A stretch of 64,000 nt of DNA from Scylla paramamosain. Lineage: Eukaryota; Arthropoda; Malacostraca; Decapoda; Portunidae. Position 1 is the first letter of the stretch; each line of letters begins with the position of its first letter. The notes under the pieces are model-generated. The model made no database searches and was not told the origin of the DNA. It worked only from the letters and a program-made list of their open reading frames with translations. Of the stretch, positions 47,372 to 59,332 are shown piece after piece. The translations under genes and the position numbers were made by a program. The DNA lies in contig NW_026973754.1 of NCBI RefSeq assembly GCF_035594125.1, positions 136,001-200,000 on the forward strand, in the 5' to 3' direction.

Positions 47372-48376
47372 ACACACACGCACACTTACACACGCATGAC
47401 CAAAACATAACCACAGCTTTTATTACACCTACATTCATAACTTGGCTCAGTCCCGCGCTGTGAAAGGCAAGAACTACCTTCATAATTCCTTAATACACGA
47501 ACGGATTGCGGAAACTAAACGATTCTCCCGCCAATTACTCCTTTCCACTCGCCGCTCTCAATTGGCCAGCACTAACCAATTACCGTACGTGGAAGCAAGC
47601 ACCGTGCGTGGACCAAATATACCCTCGGACAAAGGACATAAAGCGACGTAATCCACCTACGGACATACATGAAAGTTTCAGTGTTTGGTATAGTGAGACT
47701 GTGTGTACGTAAGCAATTGTTCATATAAGTGTTAGTATTGTGTACACTAACCAAGTGATATGATATTCAGCTAATTCTAATGATAATGTTAATGTGTGTG
47801 TGTGTGTGTGTGTGTGTGTTTGTCATGCCTGGCTTTGGAGCATCATGGAAACTGGGAAATTGATCTGGGGGGATAAACTGGCACATCACAGGCTCTAGCT
47901 TCGTTGTCGAGAACTGAACCACGACATGATTACTTCAGTCAAACAAGTGATTCTGACACGCTGGCGATTAGGCAAAGATGACCAAGGCTCCAGTGGGTTT
48001 TCGTGTAGAGTGTCTTATCACTACGATTAGTTTTCGGTACAAGTTTATTTTCCTCCTTACATAAAATGGTGGCTGGTCAAAGATTACGGAAACTAAGAAT
48101 AAAAAGGGCGCTTCATTACTTCTCCTCTATAAAAGTTGGATGCAAATAGATTTCAAGATTTTCAGTTAGGTTGGCCAGTGTACTTCAGGAGGTGTCTTGA
48201 TATTCCGGTAACGAAATTAGTTGAAGTCCTAGGAAGAAGGAGAGAGTCAATCAGGCAGAGAGATCCAGGGTCTGTCAGTGAGAGGGATGAAAGAGTAAAG
48301 ATACTGATTAGCTACTGAATTAGTTTACATTAATTTGTATGCATGTACGTGTAATTTATGAATGCTTTGAATATCT

Positions 48377-48429
<53 letters not shown>

Positions 48430-48659
48430 AGAGCCTCTCAAGAGCATTCCCTTATAAAAGAGGAACAAAAGGAGGCGCAGGACTACTAAGGAAGGCTCGT
48501 TATATCAAAGGGAATAAGGTTCTTGTCTAAGCGCCGCCCGCCACCCGCCCGTGTTACTCGACCATTAAGTTGCCGAAGAGATAAAGTTTGGGGAGGGAAA
48601 CTGCATGGGCTAATAAGTTGATGGTTCCTTAAGGCCGGCGGGGAGAAGGAGAGGCCTTG

Positions 48660-48717
<58 letters not shown>

Positions 48718-48898
48718 TTCCCTCTACATCCCTGCCTCTCGTTCTTCAACACACACGCACGCTCGCACCCCGCCCCCCGCTTCTCGCTCCCAAATTCTCT
48801 CCCGTCAAAAGATTTTCTCCTTCACACCAACCGCCGCCTCCCGCCTCGGCTTCCCACCAACATATTCTCTCCGGTGTTACGTCTCGCTTCCCACACCT
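46401..48898. other. microsatellites with no supported gene
   Basis: (GT)n 46711-46792; (CA)n 47279-47390; (GT)n 47793-47821; (CA)n 48380-48427; (GT)n 48664-48717. The 47530-47600 stretch contains two CCAAT-like motifs but no linked exon. Confidence 0.6.
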
Positions 48899-49021
48899 CC
48901 GCTGGGACCGCCAGGATCCTGCTTACTAGGAAGTTATCAGTCTTCACTTGGTACTATTACTATCACTATCATGTCCGCTGGGACCGGGAGGATCCTGCTT
49001 ACTAGGAAGTTATCAGTCTTC
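48899..49021 (+). repeat. near-perfect direct repeat of about 49 bp, period 75
   Basis: The segment starting 'ccgctgggaccg' and running through 'aggaagttatcagtcttcact' occurs at about 48899-48948 and again at 48974-49023, with one or two differences. Confidence 0.85.
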
Positions 49022-49063
49022 ACTGTAATGAAAAAAAAAAAAAAAGGATAAATCAGTAATACG

Positions 49064-49221
<158 letters not shown>

Positions 49222-49347
49222 CGTGTAGCTGATAGAGGAATTATTAAGAAGTGGATTTGATAAAATCTTTATCGATAACCGATATATCAGTAAAATTACA
49301 GAGATTTTTACGCCCAACTTCAAAATAAAGCGAAATATTGAGAAGAT

Positions 49348-50070
49348 ATGTTTCAAATGTGGCTGAGTTTTTGTACGTTTAATGACATATTAGTGAAAGG
49401 CAGGGGAGCCAAGAGGGTGAAGGTGCTCAGGGCACCTTCCGTGGAGACGAAGAATACCTTCAATGTGCTGGAGGAGGGGAAGGAGAAGGAGGTGGACAGG
49501 GCTGGAGGAGGCAAGAAGGAGGGGGCAGATGCAGTTACCCTGCCCCAAGGTAGAGTGCTTGTGTTTGGTGATAGTCAGGTTAGGCACTTAGATAGTGCGT
49601 TCTGTGCTAGGGATAGGAAGCGTAGGTCGAGGGTGTGTTTGCTGGGGGCCGGGATAGGGAAGGTAGCTGATAGGCTAGACACGTGCTTGGAAAAAGATGG
49701 GACCAAGCCCATTGTTTTTCTCAGTGCGGGAGGGAATGACCTTGGTAAGGTCAGGAGTGAGGAGCTTATCAGGAGGTTTCGACAGGCTTTGGACAGGATT
49801 AGGGACAAGGGTGGGATCCCCGTGGTATGTGGTGTCTTGCCGAGGAGGGGAGTTGGTGCTGAGTGGCTGTCCAGGGCTATTACAGTGAATCGCAGGCTCG
49901 CAAATCATTGTAGGAGTAATGGATGGACGTTCATCGACAACTGGGACCTTTTCTATGGCAGGGACACCTTGTACGCCAGGGATGGAGTGCATTTGTCACG
50001 CCAGGGTGTTCGTGTTTTGGCCGAAACACTCGAGCGGGAGGTTACTGCACTCCAGCACTTTTTTCGTTAG
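49348..50070 (+). CDS. CR1 ORF1, SGNH/GDSL esterase-like protein (5' truncated)
   Basis: After a charged leader (KGRGAKRVKVLRA) the frame holds an SGNH hydrolase fold. Block I is VFGDSQVRHL (GDS at 49567-49575), block III is SAGGNDLG, and block V is RDGVHLS with the catalytic D-x-x-H. ORF1 proteins with an esterase domain are known in CR1/L2-type retrotransposons, where they are thought to aid RNA or membrane handling during mobility. The usual N-terminal zinc-finger part is missing. The ATG at 49348 lies in flanking DNA, so the true element start is probably around 49390. The stop is at 50070. Confidence 0.8.
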   Translation: MFQMWLSFCTFNDILVKGRGAKRVKVLRAPSVETKNTFNVLEEGKEKEVDRAGGGKKEGADAVTLPQGRVLVFGDSQVRHLDSAFCARDRKRRSRVCLLGAGIGKVADRLDTCLEKDGTKPIVFLSAGGNDLGKVRSEELIRRFRQALDRIRDKGGIPVVCGVLPRRGVGAEWLSRAITVNRRLANHCRSNGWTFIDNWDLFYGRDTLYARDGVHLSRQGVRVLAETLEREVTALQHFFR

Positions 50071-50146
50071 TCGGGAGGGAAGAAGGGGTAGTGAGGAGAA
50101 GGCAAGGGGCAAATTAGTTAAATCTAGAAAGGAAGCTAGCTTAGGG

Positions 50147-51085
50147 ATGGTGAGAAATAGCTTAAGTGTTTACTACACAAATTGTAGAAGTATTCTGAAT
50201 AAAATAGACTTGCTTAGAGGAATAGCGAGTGTAGAGAAATTTGATATCATTGCTTTAACTGAAACTTGGTTAGATATGTCAGGAAAAGTATTTAATCCAG
50301 AGGTTAAGATAGATGGGTATACAATGTTCTATAAAGATAGAGAAAACAGGAGAGGAGGAGGTGTCGCGTTATACGTTAGGGACACATTACAGTGCTGTAT
50401 GAACAATAGAATTAAAACAGATAACAAAGCAGAGTCGATATGGGTAGATATTAAGGAAGGATCGCAGTCAGTAGTACTAGGGATAGTTTACAGACCACCG
50501 ACCAGTACAGAGGAAATTAACACCTCACTGTGGCAGGAATTAAATAGAGCAGGCAGGTACAGTCAGGTATGTGTGGTAGGAGATTTTAATTTTAGGAATA
50601 TCGACTGGAGTCTGATTGTGGGTAACAAGGAAGCAGAGGAATTCCTTAAGGTAATTCAGGATAATTTTTTAAAACAGGTAGTCGTAGAACCCACAAGGGG
50701 GAATAATATTCTAGATTTAATTCTTACTAACAGGGAGGAAGCAGTCACGCAGGTAGAGGTTGGAGGACAGCTAGGTAACAGTGACCATAGGGAAATTAGG
50801 TACAATCTAGAATGGGAAGAAACTGTTAGAAATAAAAACACTAGTAAAATACCTGACTTTAGGAGAGCAGATTTTGAAGAATTAAAAAGGTACCTCCAAG
50901 GAGTGGACTGGCAAAGGATGCAGGGTGAGGTCAGGTCAGGGACGGAGTTCAGAGAGATAAGGCAGGATGAGGGAGGTGAGGTGAGGCTCCAGAAGGGAGG
51001 AGGAAAGAGGAAGGGGGGAGATAGGTGTGAGTATGTTGGAATGTCAGGTCATGCTGAAATGAGAGGTAAGGTCGAGGCGAGTTGA
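50147..51085 (+). pseudogene. CR1 ORF2, endonuclease part
   Basis: An ATG at 50147 opens a frame with the endonuclease motifs TNCRS, IIALTETWLD (catalytic E), RRGGGVALYV, QVCVVGDFNFRNIDW (D-x-N) and GNSDHREI (S-D-H). These enzymes nick target DNA to prime reverse transcription. After about residue 265 the frame becomes G/R/E-rich and no longer resembles the family. It stops at 51085, while the reverse transcriptase continues in another frame from about 51063. The two were one ORF2 before a frameshift. Confidence 0.85.
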
Positions 51086-51101
51086 TGAGGGAGGGGAGAG
51101 G

Positions 51102-53147
51102 ATGGTAGGGAACGAGATGAGGGGTTTAGGTGAAGTAAATGTAGATGAATTGTATAAATATTTCGTAGATAAAGTTCATACAGGTCAATTAGCAAATATC
51201 CCGTATAAAACAATAAGATCACAAAAAAATGACCCTAAATGGATGACTGCTAGGTTAAAGCATTATATAGGGCGTAAGAGAAGTATATATAAGAGATTAA
51301 AGGCAGGTGAGGAAGTTTTAAGGACACAGTATAATGAATTAGTTAGAACAGTCAGGAAGTTAACGAAGAAAGCTAAGGACAATTATGAATTAAGGGTAGC
51401 CAGCCAGGCGAAGACGGACCCCAAGGGATTTTATCAGGTATACAGGACGAAAAATAAGGATACTGTAGGTCCATTAAAGGCAGCAGATGGGGAGCTGGTT
51501 AGTTCTGGGGAGGAGATTAGTAAACTTCTGAATGATTATTTTTTAACTGTCTTCACTCAGGAAAACATGCAGGATATGCCAGATAGTGAACAGGTGTTTA
51601 GAGCAGATGAGTATGAGAAGCTGACGGATATTTCCATAACTAGGGAGATAGTGGAGCAGGAGATAGATAGGCTAAAAAAGTTCAAGTCACCAGGACCTGA
51701 TGAAATATATCCCAGAGTACTGAAGGAATGTAAAAAGATTATTAGTGAGCCGTTAGTTTCTGTCTTTAGGAAATCACTGGAGTCGGGTGAGGTACCAGAC
51801 ATGTGGAGGCAGGCTAATGTAGTACCCATCTTTAAGAAAGGGGATAAAACTTTAGCGTCTAATTATAGACCTGTCAGCTTAACTTCAGTTGTAGGTAAAA
51901 TGTTAGAGTCAATAATAGCCAGGAACATTAGGGAACATTTAGACAAACATAACTTGATAAATCAGTCACAGCATGGCTTCACGAAGGGGAAGTCTTGCCT
52001 GACAAACTTGTTAAGTTTTTACAGTAAGGTGTACGAGGCAGTAGATAATGGTGATAGTTATGATATCTTATATCTGGACTTTAGTAAAGCATTCGACAAG
52101 GTGCCCCATCAAAGGCTCCTGAGAAAGGTTAGGGCGCACGGGATAGATGGGAAGGTGTTAGGTTGGATAGGGTCATGGCTTGGTAACAGGCGACAGAGAG
52201 TGCTAATAAACGGCTTGAAATCCGAGTGGGGTCATGTCATTAGTGGGGTGCCACAGGGATCAGTATTAGGGCCATTATTATTTCTAATATATATCAATGA
52301 CTTGGATAGTGGAATTAGTAGCGATGTTAGTAAATTTGCGGATGACACAAAGATAGGTAGATTAATTAGGTCAGAAGCGGATGCCATCGCCTTGCAGACA
52401 GACTTAGATAGAATGAATGAATGGACGGATAGATGGCAAATGCAATTTAATATCAATAAATGCAAAGTGCTTAGCGTAGGTAGAGGAAACCCACACAATA
52501 GGTACACATTAAACACCCAAACTCTGGTAGGTACAGGGTACGAGAAAGATTTAGGAGTTATAGTTAGCTCTGAACTCCGTCTAGGGAAACAATGCATAGA
52601 AGCCAGAAACAAGGCAAATAGGGTACTAGGATTCATTTTTAGGAGTGTTAAAAGTAGAAGGCCGGAAGTAATATTAAAGTTATACTTGGCGCTGGTCAGA
52701 CCTCATCTAGACTACGCTGTGCAGTTCTGGTCCCCACATTACAGGAAAGATATAGGTCTATTAGAATCAGTACAGAGGAGAATGACTAAAAGGATACAGG
52801 GGATGAGGAGTATTCCTTACGAAGCGAGGTTGAAGCGGTTAAATTTACATTCTCTAGAGAGACGTAGGTTAAGAGGGGACCTGATAGAAGTCTTTAAGTG
52901 GTATAAGGGTTATAACAAGGGAGATGTAAGCAAAATTCTTAGGATCAGCAACCAGGGTAGAACAAGAAATAACGGGTTCAAGCTTGAAAAATTTAGGTTT
53001 AGGAAGGAGATAGGAAAAAATTGGTTCTCAAATAGAGTGGTAGATGAGTGGAACGGACTCAGTAATCATGTAGTTAGTGCTAGGACACTAGAGAGCTTTA
53101 AGAGAAGATTAGACAAGTTTATGGATGGGGATAGCAGATGGAAATAG
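51102..53147 (+). CDS. CR1 ORF2, reverse transcriptase part
   Basis: An open 681-codon frame carries the full reverse transcriptase: KSPGPDEIYPRVLKE, NYRPVSLTSVVGKMLE, INQSQHGFTKGKSCLTNLL, LYLDFSKAFDKVPH, ISGVPQGSVLGPLLFLIYIN, the catalytic FADDTKIG, and QMQFNINKCKVLSVG. Thumb and C-terminal motifs follow (YKGYNKGDVSKIL, WNGLSNHVV, LDKFMDGD). The reading frame is intact from linker to stop. Because the endonuclease lies in another frame upstream, this copy is probably inactive, but only one or a few changes from intact. The ATG used here is just the first in frame and not the native start. Confidence 0.92.
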   Translation: MVGNEMRGLGEVNVDELYKYFVDKVHTGQLANIPYKTIRSQKNDPKWMTARLKHYIGRKRSIYKRLKAGEEVLRTQYNELVRTVRKLTKKAKDNYELRVASQAKTDPKGFYQVYRTKNKDTVGPLKAADGELVSSGEEISKLLNDYFLTVFTQENMQDMPDSEQVFRADEYEKLTDISITREIVEQEIDRLKKFKSPGPDEIYPRVLKECKKIISEPLVSVFRKSLESGEVPDMWRQANVVPIFKKGDKTLASNYRPVSLTSVVGKMLESIIARNIREHLDKHNLINQSQHGFTKGKSCLTNLLSFYSKVYEAVDNGDSYDILYLDFSKAFDKVPHQRLLRKVRAHGIDGKVLGWIGSWLGNRRQRVLINGLKSEWGHVISGVPQGSVLGPLLFLIYINDLDSGISSDVSKFADDTKIGRLIRSEADAIALQTDLDRMNEWTDRWQMQFNINKCKVLSVGRGNPHNRYTLNTQTLVGTGYEKDLGVIVSSELRLGKQCIEARNKANRVLGFIFRSVKSRRPEVILKLYLALVRPHLDYAVQFWSPHYRKDIGLLESVQRRMTKRIQGMRSIPYEARLKRLNLHSLERRRLRGDLIEVFKWYKGYNKGDVSKILRISNQGRTRNNGFKLEKFRFRKEIGKNWFSNRVVDEWNGLSNHVVSARTLESFKRRLDKFMDGDSRWK

Positions 53148-53241
53148 GTAGGTGTGTTTCATACAGGGACTGCCACGTGTAAGCCTGGTCGCTTCTTGCA
53201 GCTTCCCTTATTTCTTATGTTCTTATGTTCTTATGTTCTTA

Positions 53242-53649
53242 TGAAAGTAAACGACTTTTCAGAAAATTCTGAAATATAGTTATAACAATACAGATTTTTT
53301 TTTTTTTGTATGGAATTACAAAAATCACGTTAAATAGATACGAGATAAGGGTTAAAAATGGTTGAATTTCCCCGTCGGTTTAATTAATTTTGAGTTTCCC
53401 AAACCCCGTGCAGCGAGTTGGCATCTTCACCTTCAGTTTGCAGGACACAAGTGTTTCAGCCTTGTCTCAAATTAAATATTTTACCCTGCAGCGCTCTTCT
53501 TCTCATTACTCAAACACTTTACAGCTCCTGGAAGTGTGTGTGTGTGTGTGTGTGTTGTGTGTGTGTGTGTGTGTGTGCAGGATTTAATTTCCTCCCACAC
53601 TATTTCCCAAAAACACCTTTTTCCATCACTACTTTCAGCACCACTTACA
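53242..53649. other. no gene; (GT)n at 53537-53576
   Basis: AT-rich sequence between the CR1 tail and the next MITE copy. Confidence 0.6.
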
Positions 53650-53860
53650 CGCCTGTATTGTTAAACCCTTTCCTCACACATGGACTATTTCCAAAGGCTC
53701 TAGAGATGATAAGACGTGTTTTCATAAGTGTTCTTCCTACTGATGATGCGGAATTCTTAAACTATCACAGAGATCATGAAAAAAAAAAATTCTTAGAAAC
53801 CCCCAGTAACTTTCACTAAAGTCTCCTAAAAGTAGTCGGAATTGTGCGCTGAAACTTTTT
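53650..53860 (+). mobile_element. MITE-family copy, diverged
   Basis: Follows the family order: 'tgtattgttaaaccctttcctc', 'ggactatttccaaaggctc', 'agacgtgttttcataag', 'gatgatgcgga', 'cttagaaaccc', and a final 'agtcggaattgtgcgctgaaac'. Confidence 0.65.
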
Positions 53861-54085
53861 ATGTGGTTCATGAATTCACAGAACCCCGCAAATTGGACAC
53901 TTTTCTACCGAAGTGTATGACCACAGCACTCGCAAACACAAGACTCAAACAAAACACAAACACTTGACACATTTCACAATATCAAAGAAAACCACCAAAC
54001 TTGGCAATGAAACCGATTAAAAAAAAAAAAAATGAGAATGAGTTGTTTATTAACCTTCCTTCATTTCTTTCATTCATAAAACACA

Positions 54086-54120
54086 ACAACACACACACAC
54101 ACACACACACACACAACAAC

Positions 54121-54179
<59 letters not shown>

Positions 54180-54183
54180 CAAC

Positions 54184-54221
<38 letters not shown>
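54086..54221. repeat. (CA)n with (CAA) interruptions
   Basis: Three CA blocks separated by CAACAACAA steps. Confidence 0.95.
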
Positions 54222-54531
54222 GCATCACACAACAGAAACACAACACAAGATATCTTTCACATTATTACACGAAACCACTAACATTTATTAATGAAACTGC
54301 GCAAAAAAAAAAAAAAAAAAAAATGCGAATGAGTAGTTTAATATTTTAATTTTATCTTCATTTTCCTGAGCGTCGCGAAATTTCAGCGTGGGCAGGATGA
54401 AGGAGAGGAAGTGCTTAGTGTGTATAAGAACGACCGTAAGTTATCCCGACAGGACGCCCAGCTGCTGCCTTAGGGGGCGGAGGAGGAGGCTGGGAAGGAA
54501 CGGAAAGCTTGACTTCTCTTGAGGAATTTTA

Positions 54532-54792
<261 letters not shown>

Positions 54793-54794
54793 GC

Positions 54795-55006
54795 CATATT
54801 AAGAAACGCTTTGCTCTCTTGCCACGACTATTGTCAAAGGCCACAAAGATAATTAGCCGGGTTCTCAAGAGTGTTTCTCTTATTGATAATGTACCAATCT
54901 TGTTAATCTATCAATTAAATCGTAAAAAAACTCTTAAAACCCGTACAACTACAGTTAGAGCTTTTTGAAACAGTGAAGGTACGACAGGGAAGGGTTTCAG
55001 AATATG
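54795..55006 (+). mobile_element. MITE-family copy, 212 bp, best-preserved example
   Basis: Imperfect terminal inverted repeats: CATATTAAGAAACGCTTTG at the left, and the complement of CATATTCTGAAACCCTTCCC at the right. It has no coding capacity. It is framed by (GA)n tracts on both sides (54534-54790 and 55012-55105), as though inserted into one long GA array. Confidence 0.75.
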
Positions 55007-55008
55007 AT

Positions 55009-55011
<3 letters not shown>

Positions 55012-55105
<94 letters not shown>
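55012..55105. repeat. (GA)n microsatellite
   Basis: About 94 bp of GA directly right of the MITE copy. Confidence 0.97.
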
Positions 55106-55107
<2 letters not shown>

Positions 55108-55195
55108 GGGGGAGTCTGGAAATGTGTAGGCTTCAGACCATCGTGATAAATTAAGAAAGTACATTTTCCTCAGACTAACAGTGTGTTTTGAAGAA

Positions 55196-55495
55196 CAGGA
55201 GTGGGAGAAGGCGGCGAGAGGAGAGAGTGATAGGAAGGAGAGAGTTTGTGGCTCATGAAGAGAAGAGGAAAGAGGAATAGGAGAGAGAGAGAGAGAGAGA
55301 GTTTGTGGGGTCGTGAAAAGAGGAAGAGAGAGAATGATGAGAGGGCGGGGAAGGAGGCAGTGAGAAGAGAGAGGGATAGAAAGACGAGTAGAGAGCTTGT
55401 GGGTCCTGAAGAGAGAGAGGGGAAGAAGGCAGTGAGAGGAGAGAGGAATAAAAGGGAGAGGAGAGAGTTTGTGGGTCCTGAGAAGAGAGAATAAA
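55196..55495 (+). repeat. purine-rich minisatellite, units of about 75-80 bp
   Basis: About four units, each containing 'gagagtttgtgggtcctgaa' or a variant, then 'ggaagaaggcagtgagaggagagag'. Confidence 0.8.
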
Positions 55496-55664
55496 GACAG
55501 CGTACATTCAGATACCATAAACACATATCTCCCTTGGACCTCGTCTATCAAGATTCCTGAAAGAGTAAAAGGGATTAGCGAAGAGATGAATAAACAAGAA
55601 TTTAAAGATTAAGGTCTTGAAGAATAGTTATGGCCAGCAATATTTCCCTCTTTACACCTCCGCG

Positions 55665-55669
<5 letters not shown>

Positions 55670-55742
<73 letters not shown>

Positions 55743-55927
55743 GAAAACGTTATAAAGGAGAATAAAAATATAATAAAAAGGGTTAATGAATCGAGACGAG
55801 CATTTTCTACCTTTCTTAAGTGGACGTAATTTCATGGCTCTCTCTTTGAGGGAACGCGCAAGGAAAAAATGAAATAATGATGAAAATAATATACGTCCAG
55901 AAGTTTTCCAGTTTCCTTCCCTCCCTG

Positions 55928-55988
<61 letters not shown>

Positions 55989-56040
55989 ACTGATTGTGTC
56001 GTCTTTTTCTTCTTCGTAAAGGAAATGTATCAGTAAATTC

Positions 56041-56123
<83 letters not shown>
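55670..56123. repeat. microsatellites (CT)n, (GT)n, (CA)n
   Basis: (CT)n 55670-55741; (GT)n 55930-55985; (CA)n 56042-56123. The GT and CA tracts are complementary and 56 bp apart, so they can pair. Confidence 0.95.
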
Positions 56124-56125
<2 letters not shown>

Positions 56126-57384
56126 TTAGAGAAAACACACCAGATTTCAGGAAACAACTCAAAGAAAACGAGTTGTGGCGACAGCACACTGCGGTAATGA
56201 GAGAAAAGTGTGTCAGTGGCGAAGGAGAGACTTGGTTAAAATGTCCCTGCTGTTGACACAAGCGCTGAGGGAGGTAGGAGGGGGACGGGAGAGGGAGAGG
56301 GGAGGGAGAGGGAGGAGACATCTACGTAATAACCATCAATTATGAGATGAAACATTCCCCTGCCTGGATTAAATCATGTGCCGCGATAAATCAAAGTGGA
56401 GTCGCCAGCAGGATTCTCACGGGGCCTGTAAACGCAATATTTGTATTCCTGCGGGAGAGTGTGCGTTGTGATGGCTGCTGATTTACTCCTGCCCTTCAGA
56501 GGGGAAGCTGTCCTCTACCTGGCGGCTCCCGGGCTATTTGTGATGAGTTTTTATTATTTGATCATATTTAGTTTTGCTTTATTGTGTCGTCTTTCTGTTA
56601 GAGGTGAAGGGGTTTCTCTGCCTGCTGTTTACTATGTTTTTTTTTTTTTTTTTTTTATTAATTTATCATATATTTTGTATTGTTTTATTATTCTGTTGTT
56701 TTTATTTATTTTTTTCTTTAACGTTCCTGTTTTACGTTCCCTTCTTTTTGTGAGTTTATTCATGTTTTTCTCACCTATTTATTTATTTTTTTTTTATTTA
56801 GGTTTTCATCTTTTTGTGTGTGTTTATTTCATATTATTATTCTCTACTAATTCGTGTTTCGTTCTCCGTCTTAATTTCTGTATCTTCTTTTCTTTTCCTA
56901 ATACTTCACTTTCCTTATACTTTTATATGTTTTTTTTTTTTTTTTTTTTGTTGCACAGAGTCTTTTCATTTTATTCAGTCGTTTACAAATGAATAGGCGT
57001 AATGTATGTAGACTTGAGTGTTCTGTTTAATTGCTTGACCTAGTTCTGCCTTGGTTTGGCTTAATAATAACATGTTTCAATTCTGGGGCTTTTATGATGT
57101 ATTTCCACTACTTTCTCTTTTCACAGTATTGCGTTCGTGGTATTTATTGTATTTTTTCCGTCAATATATTCTGTTGACTTTTAACTTCGCTTGTTTATTA
57201 GACACGTTTGTTTTTCACTGTTAATACATTCCCTTCTTCCGAATCTGACCTATAAATCTAACAATGGAGTATAAATTTTTCCCCTTCACCGTCCATCTCT
57301 CTTATTTATAACTCTGTTTATTTCCCTCCATTCCAATTACAAGCACGCTCCCGGTATGCACATATTGTTTTACTGAGGCGCAAA

Positions 57385-57418
<34 letters not shown>

Positions 57419-57957
57419 GATGTTATCCACGCGCACGCCAGTCTGTACAAACACCCACACTTATATTTCCACACCCACTGGACACGCCCATGGTTCAATT
57501 TACTCGAGGTGATAACTAACGATAATTTTTACCCCAAAAAGACTGCAGAATCTGAAGCAGTAATACTGAACTAGGAGAGAAATGGTGTAATCTTGCCTCT
57601 GCACCGGTAAATTTAGCGGGAGTCAGATAACGGATGGAGGGCTGCGGTGGTGCACTACAATACTTTTAGAACGAAGTGTGGATAACGTAAAAGCATCAAC
57701 CGCTGTCCATTTTCCTTGTTTTCTTGAGGAAGTTAGCGGTAAATATCGACAATTTACTGACCTAGCCATTCTTCAGGGACGAGAGCCGCGGCCGTGCTAG
57801 GTTATTGGGTTTTCTTCATATTTTTGCCATTTACTGTGCAGCAGCAACTTCTCCTCCATCTCCCGGCCTTCCATTATACAGCGTTCGGAAAATACGCACT
57901 CATAATATCGAGAAGGCAGAGTGTTTTAGATAATGCTTTCAATATTTTACTGGGGCA

Positions 57958-58024
<67 letters not shown>

Positions 58025-58142
58025 AAGACAACCACAATTTTTCAAGCTCTTCTTCTCACGCATATTTTCCTACACATGCTTCCCTTGCTTCTCCTTGCCT
58101 GTGTTCTCGCGGTCTTCAAGTACTGACTTCAGCACCAAAATC
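56124..58142. other. no gene recognised
   Basis: T-rich sequence (56500-57000 with T-runs), (CA)n 57387-57415 and (CT)n 57962-58021. Long plus-strand frames through 56441-56992 are low-complexity F/L/Y and not convincing. Confidence 0.5.
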
Positions 58143-58348
58143 CATATTCTGAAACACTTTTGCACCGCACCTCCATTACTTTTGAAAAGTTCAAGTTGCA
58201 CTGGTTTTTGAGTGTTTTTATGGGTGAAGCGGTAGACCAACAAGTTTTCTACATTATAAACGGGAGAAACACTCTAGAGAACCCGGCAAGTCATCTCTGT
58301 GGCCTTTGAAAATAGTCGTGGTGTTAGAGCGATGCGGTTCTGAATCAG
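58143..58348 (+). mobile_element. MITE-family copy, foldback arrangement
   Basis: The left half begins CATATTCTGAAACACTTTTGC. The right half, read in reverse, gives 'agaaccgcatcgctctaac', 'cacgactattttcaaaggcc' and 'gccgggttctctagagtg'. Both halves therefore carry family sequence pointing inward. Confidence 0.7.
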
Positions 58349-58437
58349 GCCAATAACTAGCTCACACTGGTAAGTTTTAATCGCCCACAATCGCTCTTCG
58401 TGTCTTATCCTTTGAACCTTACTCTCACACGTCTCAT

Positions 58438-58628
58438 TGCCTCACTTTCACTACTCGTAACAGGCTCTACTGGAGGTTATTAAGGTTTTAGGGAAGTTTT
58501 AATGATTCTAGAGATAATTTAGCAAGGATTTTGCATCATCGGCGGTGGAAGAAATCATGAGAATCCAGTTAATAGTTTTGGTGGCTTTTGAAAATGTTGA
58601 TTGTAAGAGAGCAAAACGTTTCAGAATA
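58438..58628 (-). mobile_element. MITE-family copy, reverse orientation
   Basis: On the minus strand it starts TTATTCTGAAACGTTTTGCTC and continues with 'cattttcaaaagcca', 'ggattctcatgatttctt', 'gatgatgcaaaatccttgc' and 'ctccagtagagcctgttac'. It lies less than 100 bp from the copy at 58143. Confidence 0.75.
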
Positions 58629-59102
58629 ACGGCAGTGGTTATTTTTACACAGAGGGAAAAGATAAATTGATAACGTAAATTTAAAAGTGAGTAGTTGTTT
58701 CTATTAATACCACTGACGCAGAATTCTCTGTCGCTATTGTTGGCTGTCCCTAATGCTGGAAAGATCACCAGCCAGTGTTTATTTCAGCGGAAGAGAGAGA
58801 AATAATAAAACCGTTTCGTAGTGTAAAAAGTTAGCAACGGTTTGTGTCTATTCGTAGCAGCGTCAATATGTCCAGAAGCAACCTGGTTTTTAGATATACA
58901 AGGGAATATCCGAGCGAGGCGTTTCTCTCCCGCCTTGCATAGTTAACTGCGTTCATTTCTAGGCGGAGGGAGGCAAGAATATCAAGTCCTGTATTGCATC
59001 GTGAATCAGACACACTTGCCTTTTATTTTGCCTCACTTACATGCTTCCCGTTTTCTTTCTTTCGTATGCACCTCCATGTTCTGTAACAGGTGAGGAGTTA
59101 TG

Positions 59103-59332
<230 letters not shown>

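Larger units (their letters stand above)
49390..53241 (+). mobile_element. CR1-type non-LTR retrotransposon, nearly complete
   Basis: Contains in order an esterase-type ORF1, an apurinic-like endonuclease and a reverse transcriptase, then a 3' untranslated region ending in about three tandem copies of an 8-bp unit (TTCTTATG, 53216-53241). That 3' repeat tail is a hallmark of CR1 elements. Damage is light: the 5' end of ORF1 seems cut near 49390, and one frameshift lies near 50990-51060 between endonuclease and reverse transcriptase. The fragment at 3450-3782 is the same family. Confidence 0.88.

Noticed and set aside
56441..56992. A 183-codon frame resembling a multi-pass membrane protein
   Set aside because: T-rich low-complexity DNA gives F/L/Y-rich frames. 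There is no conserved motif, and poly-T runs lie inside it.
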